Positions 26,412 to 33,901 of a stretch of 37,430 nucleotides of DNA are shown in pieces. This DNA comes from Bacteroidota bacterium. Its GTDB lineage: Bacteria > Bacteroidota > Bacteroidia > Chitinophagales > Chitinophagaceae. Positions within the stretch are counted from its first letter, which is position 1. The number at the start of each line of letters is the position of its first letter. The position numbers were made by a program, and so were the translations under genes. The notes below the pieces were generated by a model. That model worked only from the letters and a program-made list of their open reading frames with translations. It ran no database searches and was not told the origin of the DNA. The stretch lies in contig JABDBG010000018.1 in the NCBI GenBank assembly GCA_013288745.1, positions 1 to 37,430 on the forward strand, written 5' to 3'.

Positions 26412-27520
26412 TTTACTGATTGATTAAAACATTCGACAATAAAATTTTCATATTGATCAATAATGTTTTGCCAATTATATTTATTTCTTATTTTATGTAA
26501 ATTATTAAGTATCATTTTTTCTTCTACAGCACCTCTTGCTGTTTGCTCAATCAGATGTTTTACATCATTTGCCGTTGTAAAATAATAACCATCATTATTT
26601 AAAACCTCTTTATTAAAATCATTTTCATGTGCAGCTATAAGCGCATTACCTGCCATTGCTTCCAACAGGGATGGATTTGTCCCGCCAACACTATGTCCGT
26701 GAAAGTACAATGAACAATGTGTTTTGAGTGTGTGCGTAATTCGGGCATCATAAATGCCTTCCAGAAAAATTATTCTTTCATCGGCCTTGAACTTATTATG
26801 CATTTGTTCACCCAATGAAGTATTAGTATTGCCGATTACAATGAATTTTTTGGTGCTATTGCTACTGTGGAAACCATCTAATATCATTTCAATATTATTT
26901 TCGGGTTCCATTCGTGCTATTAGCATACAATAATTCTGTGGCGAGATATTGTAGTGTTTTAATATAGTTTCATCTGTTTTTTCGATAATTGTGGCTCCAT
27001 AAGGGATATGCCTGCTTTCAAAAATGATGTATTTTTTTTCTAGGTAGGTTTGTATGGCTAAGGAATCTACAATAAAAAAATCGCTATACTTAACTGCCAG
27101 CTTTTCTGCATACTTTAAAAACAAACGCACCGGTTTTGAATATTTTAATCTTTTCCATTCCAGGCCATCCATGTTCGATATAATGATTGGTTTCTTCGGA
27201 TAAAATGTACCCCAAACTGAACTGCTGGTATAGCCAAGGAATAACAATATGTCAAAATCTCTTTTTCTTGCATCTCGTATACAATTCCAATCGTAAATAA
27301 ATTGCCCCGCCGTTCCTATTGTATTTTCTGGGTCATAACATTTAATTATTTCTACTCCGTTGAAAAAACTTTCTTTGAAAGGATGCGTATGAGAATTATA
27401 GACTGTAACTGCATAGCCTTTCCTGACCAATCCTACAGAAAGCTGTTCTGCCAATTGCTCAAACCCGCCATAGAGGTTGGGTATTCCACGAGTTCCTATG
27501 ATGGCAATTTTTAAACTCAT
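26408..27520 (-). CDS. GT4 glycosyltransferase with DUF1972 N-terminal domain (rhamnosyltransferase-like)
   Basis: 370 residues. The N-terminus IAIIGTRGIPNLYGGFEQ (5-22) and the following segment ending in FLGYTSSSVWG are diagnostic of the DUF1972 acceptor domain found in bacterial rhamnosyl- and related transferases. The C-terminal donor domain includes MLIARMEPENNIEMIL and the acceptor/donor loop GGTNPSLLEAMAGNALIAA, where the GT4 second Glu is present. It adds a 6-deoxyhexose or hexose to the lipid-linked unit, the sugar being unknown. Four-base overlaps with both neighbours show a tightly coupled operon. Confidence 0.88.
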   Translation of the reverse strand: MSLKIAIIGTRGIPNLYGGFEQLAEQLSVGLVRKGYAVTVYNSHTHPFKESFFNGVEIIKCYDPENTIGTAGQFIYDWNCIRDARKRDFDILLFLGYTSSSVWGTFYPKKPIIISNMDGLEWKRLKYSKPVRLFLKYAEKLAVKYSDFFIVDSLAIQTYLEKKYIIFESRHIPYGATIIEKTDETILKHYNISPQNYCMLIARMEPENNIEMILDGFHSSNSTKKFIVIGNTNTSLGEQMHNKFKADERIIFLEGIYDARITHTLKTHCSLYFHGHSVGGTNPSLLEAMAGNALIAAHENDFNKEVLNNDGYYFTTANDVKHLIEQTARGAVEEKMILNNLHKIRNKYNWQNIIDQYENFIVECFNQSVK

Positions 27521-28647
27521 TGGCTGTTTAATTTAATGAGTTGGTAAAATGCTGCCGCGCTTTTATGCCAGGAGTATTTTTCAATGATTATTTCAGCTAT
27601 TTTTTCCGTAGTAACAGGAGCTCCCGATAAAGCAGCCATACTTTTCAACTTATTGGTGAATTCACTTTCATTTTTCGGATCAAACATGCCCGGTTCAAAA
27701 AATGTAAAATCACTCATTGCGGTAGCATTGGAACAAAGCACCATCGCTTTATTTGCCGCAGCTTCTAAAGGAGGAATGCCAAATCCTTCTGCTTTTGAAG
27801 GATAAACAAAGAGTTTACACGATCGATAGAATAATTGCAGATCTTCTTTATCGACCTGCTCAATCCTGTAAAAATATTTTCTTTGCTCCTTGGTTAAAGA
27901 AGCTATCCTGCTTTCTAATGCGGGATCGTTTATGGAACTTTTTCCAATAAAAACCAGGGATATATTTTGTTTATATAATTCTAACGAAAGAAATTTATTT
28001 AATAATAATAAATGGTTTTTCCTTGGTTCAATACGGCTTACGGTCAATATAAAATTTTCTATACCATACTTTTCCTTTATTTGCCTGCGTGTATCTTCCC
28101 TGTCTGAATTATTTGCTATAGCACTTACGCCATTAGGTATTATGTAAAGTTGCTCTTGCAGTATAAGGTAATGAGCGGCTATACGGTTGCGGGAGTAATT
28201 AGAAACAGTTGTTTTGATCACTGCATTTTGTAAACTTCTTTTGAAAAGAAAATTTCGTTTAAAACGGTACAGCCATGAAAATTCTTTCGGAAAATCATTG
28301 AATAAAACATCGTGTACTGTTACAATATATTTACAATGGGCAATTGGATAAGGTGCCAGGTATTGAAAGTGCGCAAAATCAAATGCATGTTTTTTAATTA
28401 ATGTAGGAATATCAATAAGATATCGTAAAAAAGAAAATCTTCTTTTTTTGTATCGAAGAATTTTTGAAGGATCTAAAAAAGGGAAAGCTTTTTCAATTCG
28501 TTCCATATTATTTGCTCCAAAAAAAATATCAAGCTCAGGATGGTCTTTCAGTAAAGCGGTATACAAACCTTCTATAAAAGTTTGTGTTCCCTGAAACTCT
28601 GTGTCAAAGGAATGCGCATCTACAAATATTTTTATTTTTTTCTCCAT
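27517..28647 (-). CDS. Family 4 (group 1) glycosyltransferase
   Basis: 376 residues, GT-B fold. The N-terminal acceptor domain begins KIFVDAHSFDTEFQGTQTF; the linker is IIPNGVS (169-175); the donor domain has ILTVSRIEPRKNHLLLL and the E-x7-E motif EGFGIPPLE (Glu287, Glu295). It resembles mannosyl/rhamnosyl transferases of O-antigen clusters, but the donor cannot be named. It lies between two other glycosyltransferase genes of the leftward operon, overlapping the next one by four bases and starting one base after the GT2 stop. It acts at the cytoplasmic face of the inner membrane. Confidence 0.9.
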   Translation of the reverse strand: MEKKIKIFVDAHSFDTEFQGTQTFIEGLYTALLKDHPELDIFFGANNMERIEKAFPFLDPSKILRYKKRRFSFLRYLIDIPTLIKKHAFDFAHFQYLAPYPIAHCKYIVTVHDVLFNDFPKEFSWLYRFKRNFLFKRSLQNAVIKTTVSNYSRNRIAAHYLILQEQLYIIPNGVSAIANNSDREDTRRQIKEKYGIENFILTVSRIEPRKNHLLLLNKFLSLELYKQNISLVFIGKSSINDPALESRIASLTKEQRKYFYRIEQVDKEDLQLFYRSCKLFVYPSKAEGFGIPPLEAAANKAMVLCSNATAMSDFTFFEPGMFDPKNESEFTNKLKSMAALSGAPVTTEKIAEIIIEKYSWHKSAAAFYQLIKLNSQ

Positions 28648-28648
28648 T

Positions 28649-29611
28649 TTATTGAATACCTCTTTGCCAGTTATATATCTTTTGAATAAATGAAGCAGGC
28701 ATAAAAGATAATATCCAGCGCCCGTAACTACTTAGATCTGTTGGATGCAGGGATAGTGTTTTTTTTATATTGAGTCTTGCTTTTGCCGGTTGGTGGTTGT
28801 TCCATAAATATTTTTTTGATAGCAAAGCAAAATATGCACCCTCTTTTATTTTTTGCGTATCCTGTTTTTTTAAAATAGCCATTAATGCTTCGCCATCTTT
28901 TTCACTGATATCTCCTTTTTGAATTGCCTGTTTTTTTATCTGGTGAAAGCGCCTGCTTCGCCATCTTTCATCGATAGTTATAGAACCAGGGTTTAATCTG
29001 ACCTGTAATAATTTTTCAGGAAGATTACAGCCTTTACCTTGTGATAGAAGTTTAGGCCATAAGAGATGATCTTCAAAAGTATGCGCGTGTATATTATAAC
29101 CACCTGCATTCATAACGGCTTCTTTTCTATAAATAACACTGGAGTGGATAAAAGGACAAATAATAAACTGCTGCTGTTGTATTTGTTCATTGGAATACAT
29201 CAATGCATTGTAAGAAAAAATAAATTCATCATTCATGTCAAGGTAATCCACATCGGTGCCAACAATTGTATATTCGGGATGGCCGGATAGAAAATTGTAT
29301 TGTGCCTGTAATCTTTGAGGCATACAGATATCGTCTGCATCAAAACGGGCAATATATTCGGCTCTTGCTATTTGTAATCCGTTGTTCAGTGCTGCTGCAA
29401 CTCCCTGGTTGTTTTGATTGACCAACACAATTCTCTGATCAATAAAACTGCGAATGATATTTTCAGTTTCATCTGTTGATCCATCATTTATGATCAGCAG
29501 TTCAAAATCTGTAAATGATTGAGCTAATACAGAAGCGATGGCATCGCTAATATATTTCTCTGCATTGTATACAGGCATTAATACGGTTATGGTGGGCTTT
29601 GATCCTGTCAT
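28649..29611 (-). CDS. Family 2 glycosyltransferase
   Basis: 320 residues. The GT-A core shows ITVLMPVYNAEKYI (8-21), NDGSTD (42-47) and the metal-binding ARFDADD (88-94); VGTDVDYLD and the later FEDHLLWPKL loop are typical of O-antigen GT2 enzymes. A short amphipathic tail follows. It overlaps the Wzy-like gene by four bases and ends one base before the next glycosyltransferase, so it is fully embedded in the operon. The donor and acceptor sugars are unknown. Confidence 0.9.
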   Translation of the reverse strand: MTGSKPTITVLMPVYNAEKYISDAIASVLAQSFTDFELLIINDGSTDETENIIRSFIDQRIVLVNQNNQGVAAALNNGLQIARAEYIARFDADDICMPQRLQAQYNFLSGHPEYTIVGTDVDYLDMNDEFIFSYNALMYSNEQIQQQQFIICPFIHSSVIYRKEAVMNAGGYNIHAHTFEDHLLWPKLLSQGKGCNLPEKLLQVRLNPGSITIDERWRSRRFHQIKKQAIQKGDISEKDGEALMAILKKQDTQKIKEGAYFALLSKKYLWNNHQPAKARLNIKKTLSLHPTDLSSYGRWILSFMPASFIQKIYNWQRGIQ

Positions 29612-31353
29612 TGTTCTGTTATGGGAGACGGTTTTGTTTCTTTGATATTTAATAAAAGCAGCACTTCAAAAACTATTACTACTGATAATTGTTCAAACCA
29701 ATAATCAATAAGAAATACGCCCATCATTATTAAAAGTATTGGAATGCCATATGTGAGATATTGATAATGTTTTGTAAAGAACCAAATATAAAAGATAAAA
29801 AATGACACTAAACCCAATAGTCCATATTCCGTTAAAAGCTGATCGTACACAGAGTTGGGCATATTTGCCAGGGAATGTATATTATCGGTTTTAGAAAAAT
29901 AATATAGATAAAGATCAAAATGGTTATGTTTAAAGTCATTGCTGATATATGCAACTTTTTCAGGGTAACCACCGTTCAGATCCATAGCAGTACTTCTGAA
30001 GGCGAGCTTCGAAGAAAAATTTCCTATACCGTCCCCAGTTAATAATTTCCTTGAATTTTGCATTAAAAAATGTGAGGACTGTTCAAAGGCAACCATCTTC
30101 CCCGGATGCTTTAATGAAGTATCACTAGTCGACAGCGGCAAGTCGCTTCTGTTTTCATTAATATATTGCAATAGCCGAGCCTGCATTTGTGTAGTAATGT
30201 ATTTGTGTTGAAATGGCGGCTTATTAATATTTGGTTCAGGGATCTGTGGTTTGCCCGTTGTTTGTGAAACAAAAGCAGGGTTTATATTTCCTATTATCTT
30301 GTTATTATTTTGTTTCAAGTTGTTAACGCTATCAAGATAACCTCTTGCTATTTTTTGTTTTATTGTTTCCTCTGTTACAACGGTATTTGTTTGACTAAGA
30401 TCAGCGGATAATTTTTTTAGAACGGCTGTTGTATCCTTTTTAAAATAATTGTCGTAAGTGTCAGAAAGATAATTTTTGTTTTCAGGAGAGACTTTTGCTA
30501 AAAAAATGACCAACATCATTCCACAAATAACAAGAATACTTTTTTGATCTTTAGTGCTTTGGAAAATAAAAGTATATATCAAAGCCACACAAAATAAAAT
30601 ATTGGTAACGTTACTACCTGTTAATAATAACACGAGCATGCATAACAGACAGTAAATAATATTTTTTCTGCTAAGAAAATAAAATACCCCAAACGTACTA
30701 ATGACTGCATTGGTTGTAGAGGTGTCAAATGTAATCCCTTTAATATAATCACCGGTGCTAATAAAATATTTTTGAAACTCTCCCTGGTATTCGAAAGGAT
30801 TAAAAGATCTTGTTTCCCAAACGATAAGGGCATACATCGCTATTGAAAATATAATATTTACAGTAAAAAATACCAATAGTGTCCGGTGAATGACCGAAGG
30901 GTCATTTTTTTCGATAGATAGTTTTACCTGGTGAATTGCAAGGATCGATAGTATCCAAAAAGAAATACCTGTTACAAAAACGAGGTCGTAATTAAGGTTT
31001 GTGAACAAACCGCGTATGATCAAATTAAATGAAGCGATCAGTATTACAATAATGTAGAACAAGGGGAGCCTCGGATTTTTTATAGTAAACCCAAACTTAA
31101 AATCAGGTCGCAGAAAATAGAGTACAATAACAGCGATAACTTTTACAACCATCTTTACATTCAGCAATAGCAATAAAAGAATAAGTAGTTTCCAGTCGAT
31201 ACCCTTTACCATATCCCGCAAGTGATCGGAACATCCTTTTATAGTTAATTTGTTAATGCCTTTCAATCTCGTCAGAGTTATGTATGATATAATCGAAAAA
31301 ATAGCAATATAGGTTGCCGCTACAATCCTGTTATTCGCCTGAATACCTGCCAA
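29608..31353 (-). CDS. Wzy-like polysaccharide polymerase candidate (multi-pass membrane protein)
   Basis: The listed frame is the longest one, 581 residues from a TTG that overlaps the flippase gene by 34 bases. There are about ten hydrophobic spans. A large central periplasmic region (about 300-480) ends with LLTGDGIGNFSSKLAFR and NSVYDQLLTEYGLLGLVSF, resembling the long-loop segment of O-antigen polymerases. No family name is certain. The start is doubtful. Promoter D lies inside the first 21 codons, so if transcripts begin there the real start is downstream: TTG at 31266 or, more naturally, ATG at 31212 (MVKGIDWKLLILLL), just before a strong membrane span. It would link repeat units in the periplasm. 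Confidence 0.7.
   Translation of the reverse strand: MAGIQANNRIVAATYIAIFSIISYITLTRLKGINKLTIKGCSDHLRDMVKGIDWKLLILLLLLLNVKMVVKVIAVIVLYFLRPDFKFGFTIKNPRLPLFYIIVILIASFNLIIRGLFTNLNYDLVFVTGISFWILSILAIHQVKLSIEKNDPSVIHRTLLVFFTVNIIFSIAMYALIVWETRSFNPFEYQGEFQKYFISTGDYIKGITFDTSTTNAVISTFGVFYFLSRKNIIYCLLCMLVLLLTGSNVTNILFCVALIYTFIFQSTKDQKSILVICGMMLVIFLAKVSPENKNYLSDTYDNYFKKDTTAVLKKLSADLSQTNTVVTEETIKQKIARGYLDSVNNLKQNNNKIIGNINPAFVSQTTGKPQIPEPNINKPPFQHKYITTQMQARLLQYINENRSDLPLSTSDTSLKHPGKMVAFEQSSHFLMQNSRKLLTGDGIGNFSSKLAFRSTAMDLNGGYPEKVAYISNDFKHNHFDLYLYYFSKTDNIHSLANMPNSVYDQLLTEYGLLGLVSFFIFYIWFFTKHYQYLTYGIPILLIMMGVFLIDYWFEQLSVVIVFEVLLLLNIKETKPSPITEQ
31291..31318 (-). promoter_or_regulatory. ECF-sigma-type promoter D, at the flippase/polymerase junction
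   Basis: Minus strand: GGCAACC (31318-31312), a 16-base T-rich spacer and CGATT (31295-31291). It begins two bases past the flippase stop codon and would give the polymerase-like gene and downstream glycosyltransferases their own transcript. It lies inside the longest version of the downstream frame. Confidence 0.65.
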
Positions 31354-32747
31354 TCGCTTTTTTGCGCTTGTTTACTTACCAATAAGATAGCTATAAAAAC
31401 TAACAATGAGCCGATCAACACAAGGGCAGTATCATGAAAGAAAAATAAAGATAGTATCGCACTTGCAACGGCAATAGCAGGAATAATAAATAAAGTTTGC
31501 CAAAGCTTACCTGCATCCTTCAGGTCTGTTTTTTTCCAGTATAAAATAAATTGTGTGAGCAGCGCCAGTAAATAAGCAAATGCTGCACCCGTTGCTTTAA
31601 ATAAAATTATCAAAATAATATCTGCTGTAATGTTGATAATAAATGTAATGGCGATTATATGAAATATCTCTTTAAAGCGACCTTTTGCGAAAAGTATCGT
31701 CCATAAAAAATTATTGAAATAGAGTAGCGGCATACAACAGGATAAAATAAGAATGATGTACCGATTAACTGTACCATATTTTCCATGAGTAATAAAATCT
31801 ATAACAGGTACCCAGATAATATTTATGATCAATGCGATCAGACAGGCAACAATGATTTCTATTCGTATTAAAACGGCCAGGTCTTTTTCTTTGCTTGCAT
31901 TTTCATTGGACTCTGATTGAAACATCTTTGTAAACCTTGGCATTAATATCGGCGCAATGGCTAATAGTGGGATAGTTGCCATTTCAAAAGCTTTATAGGC
32001 AAAACTATATTCAGCTAAAATAATATTGGAGGCTAGTAAACCAAGAACTATCCAATCGAACCTTGCAATGGTAGAAGTAAAAACGGCTACGCCACCAAGG
32101 TGCATTGATTCTTTAACGAGATCTATATAAGTCTCTTTGTTCCATTGGATAGTGATCGGTATTTTAATTATATATTTTGTTACAATTAAACAAAGCAATA
32201 GCTCTGCAATATCTCCCGCAATAAAAATAATAATTACTGTATAAAAGCTTACAGGATAGATAATAGAAAAAATCAACAATGCAATACTTCTGATAATATT
32301 GGAGCAGATCGACATATATAATAGTGACCTGAACTTTTCTAAGCCGTTGGCCAATTGTTTAAAGGGGGTAGAAAAAAATATCATCAATTTCCCGATCCCT
32401 AAAAACAACAATAAATAATATTGAGGAAGATGGTTATGCAAAAAGTAATATCCAGTTAACAACATACCATAAAACAATATACCTGCTAGTAACACATGAA
32501 ATATATAAATAGACAATACCTGCCTGGCATCATTGCCCGAGGCGATCTTTTTAATGGATACCTGATCGATGCCAAAAGATAAAATGCTGAATGCGGTTAG
32601 TAAAACTGCGAGTGCCCAATTTAATGCGCCGAAATTTTCTTTGGTGAGATGAACCGATAGTACATAAAAAATGATCAGTCCACAGGATTGATTAATAATT
32701 AGCTGGAAAGAGTTGATAGAGATATCACGTACAAACCTGTTTTTCAT
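31320..32747 (-). CDS. Oligosaccharide flippase (Wzx-type, polysaccharide transport family)
   Basis: 475 residues with about fourteen hydrophobic spans. The N-terminus (residues 1-45, VRDISINSFQLIINQSCGL, then VHLTKENFGALNWA) and the segment FGIDQVSIKKIASG are characteristic of the Wzx/RfbX polysaccharide transporter family. It moves the undecaprenyl-linked repeat unit across the inner membrane. It is the first gene of the long leftward operon and begins ten bases after the -10 of promoter C. An out-of-frame ATG lies a few bases ahead of the true start; the frame, not spacing, decides. The presence of this Wzx plus Wzy-like proteins suggests a Wzx/Wzy-type pathway. Confidence 0.92.
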   Translation of the reverse strand: MKNRFVRDISINSFQLIINQSCGLIIFYVLSVHLTKENFGALNWALAVLLTAFSILSFGIDQVSIKKIASGNDARQVLSIYIFHVLLAGILFYGMLLTGYYFLHNHLPQYYLLLFLGIGKLMIFFSTPFKQLANGLEKFRSLLYMSICSNIIRSIALLIFSIIYPVSFYTVIIIFIAGDIAELLLCLIVTKYIIKIPITIQWNKETYIDLVKESMHLGGVAVFTSTIARFDWIVLGLLASNIILAEYSFAYKAFEMATIPLLAIAPILMPRFTKMFQSESNENASKEKDLAVLIRIEIIVACLIALIINIIWVPVIDFITHGKYGTVNRYIILILSCCMPLLYFNNFLWTILFAKGRFKEIFHIIAITFIINITADIILIILFKATGAAFAYLLALLTQFILYWKKTDLKDAGKLWQTLFIIPAIAVASAILSLFFFHDTALVLIGSLLVFIAILLVSKQAQKSDWQVFRRITGL

Positions 32748-32757
32748 TCATTTATTA

Positions 32758-32785
32758 AATCGTAAAAGGAACAAAATTGGTTGCC
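32758..32785 (-). promoter_or_regulatory. ECF-sigma-type promoter C, ahead of the flippase operon
   Basis: Minus strand: GGCAACC (32785-32779), a 16-base spacer and CGATT (32762-32758). The flippase ATG at 32747 follows after ten bases. From GGCAACC to the CG it closely resembles promoter B (matching AATT and TTCCTTTT blocks). Confidence 0.78.
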
Positions 32786-32806
32786 CTGTTTTGAAAGCCT
32801 ATTTTA

Positions 32807-33889
32807 TTAATGACCGGCTTGCAAGGGTCTTTGAAAAGCGGCGTCCCAGGCAGATAATGCCGGTTTTGGTTGAAAATTAATATCTACCAATCCCAGGTAT
32901 GCAAAATAATTCAGATCAGCAGGTGTGCCTGCGGGAATAGCAGACAGATCAATATCAGTAAATGTAAGAGAGAACCATCCTATTGCTTTAGCGCTATCCA
33001 ATATCAATTCCTGGCGGTTGATATAATCCTGTTGTTTTTGTGGTGTACTGTTTATTATTGTTCCTGCTGCATTTATGTTAGCGGATGTCCATCCGCCTTC
33101 TGAAGCAAAAACAGGTATAGATCTTCCTATAACCAATCTTGAATAATAATTAAGCGGAACCTGGCTTGGATCAGTGAAAGAAAAATAAGGGTAAGAAGAC
33201 AAACCTAATTCCTGGATAAAAGGGAAATCTACAAAAACCTGATCTACACCAACAAAACTACCACCATTGCCATAACCCCAGGCATAATCTACCTGTACAC
33301 TTACATCAAATTTCACCTGTGCATCAACTGCTCTTACGTCTGCGGCTGCTTCGTTGGCTGCTAATTTTATACCCTGGTAAATAGAATCGGGCGATTGGCC
33401 TTTTATAAGGTTTGTTTCTAACGCAAATCCTAAATGCTCGGGATGCAGTATAGTGTCTAATGCGATTACGTAATTCCTGTATAGTTGTTGTATGGGAGTT
33501 TGCGCTATGCTTTTATTATCAGCAACCAATATAGGAGCGTCGGAAGATCTGTCGAGCCCATCCGCAGGATCCACTAGTATCCAGAGCTGGAAATTTTTTG
33601 CCCGCCAATAATTAACTACGCCTGAATAATTATTGGTAATATATGCTTGGGGCGTAACGCCGGCTAATAAAGAATCCCAGGGTAATTGCACACTTATTAT
33701 CGCAGCATCGGCACGGGTTGCCCACATATTAAGTGATTGGACATATTCATTAAAATCGGGGCGAGGTGCAAAATTTTGAAAGCCCATGCGATAAGTGCGT
33801 AGAGATGTATCTGTTTTCTTTTTAGTACAGGAAAAAAGTATTACCGAGACAATGATAAAAGGGATAATATTTCTAAAGCGTACAATCAT
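32807..33889 (-). CDS. Lipoprotein with GH53-like (clan GH-A) TIM-barrel features
   Basis: I use the ATG at 33889 (360 residues); the frame also allows a TTG at 33898. A signal segment ends in a lipobox-like LFSC with Cys21. The rest is soluble. GFALETN (Glu158) and PVFASEGGW (Glu264) fall where clan GH-A enzymes carry their acid/base and nucleophile, and LGLSSYPYF resembles the SYYPFW strand of GH53 endo-galactanases. I therefore infer a surface or periplasmic glycosidase, not proven and possibly inactive. It lies upstream of the polysaccharide operon on the same strand but does not carry the GGCAACC promoter element. It diverges from the MFS gene with almost no spacing. Confidence 0.65.
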   Translation of the reverse strand: MIVRFRNIIPFIIVSVILFSCTKKKTDTSLRTYRMGFQNFAPRPDFNEYVQSLNMWATRADAAIISVQLPWDSLLAGVTPQAYITNNYSGVVNYWRAKNFQLWILVDPADGLDRSSDAPILVADNKSIAQTPIQQLYRNYVIALDTILHPEHLGFALETNLIKGQSPDSIYQGIKLAANEAAADVRAVDAQVKFDVSVQVDYAWGYGNGGSFVGVDQVFVDFPFIQELGLSSYPYFSFTDPSQVPLNYYSRLVIGRSIPVFASEGGWTSANINAAGTIINSTPQKQQDYINRQELILDSAKAIGWFSLTFTDIDLSAIPAGTPADLNYFAYLGLVDINFQPKPALSAWDAAFQRPLQAGH

Positions 33890-33901
33890 TATTGTCAAGT
33901 T

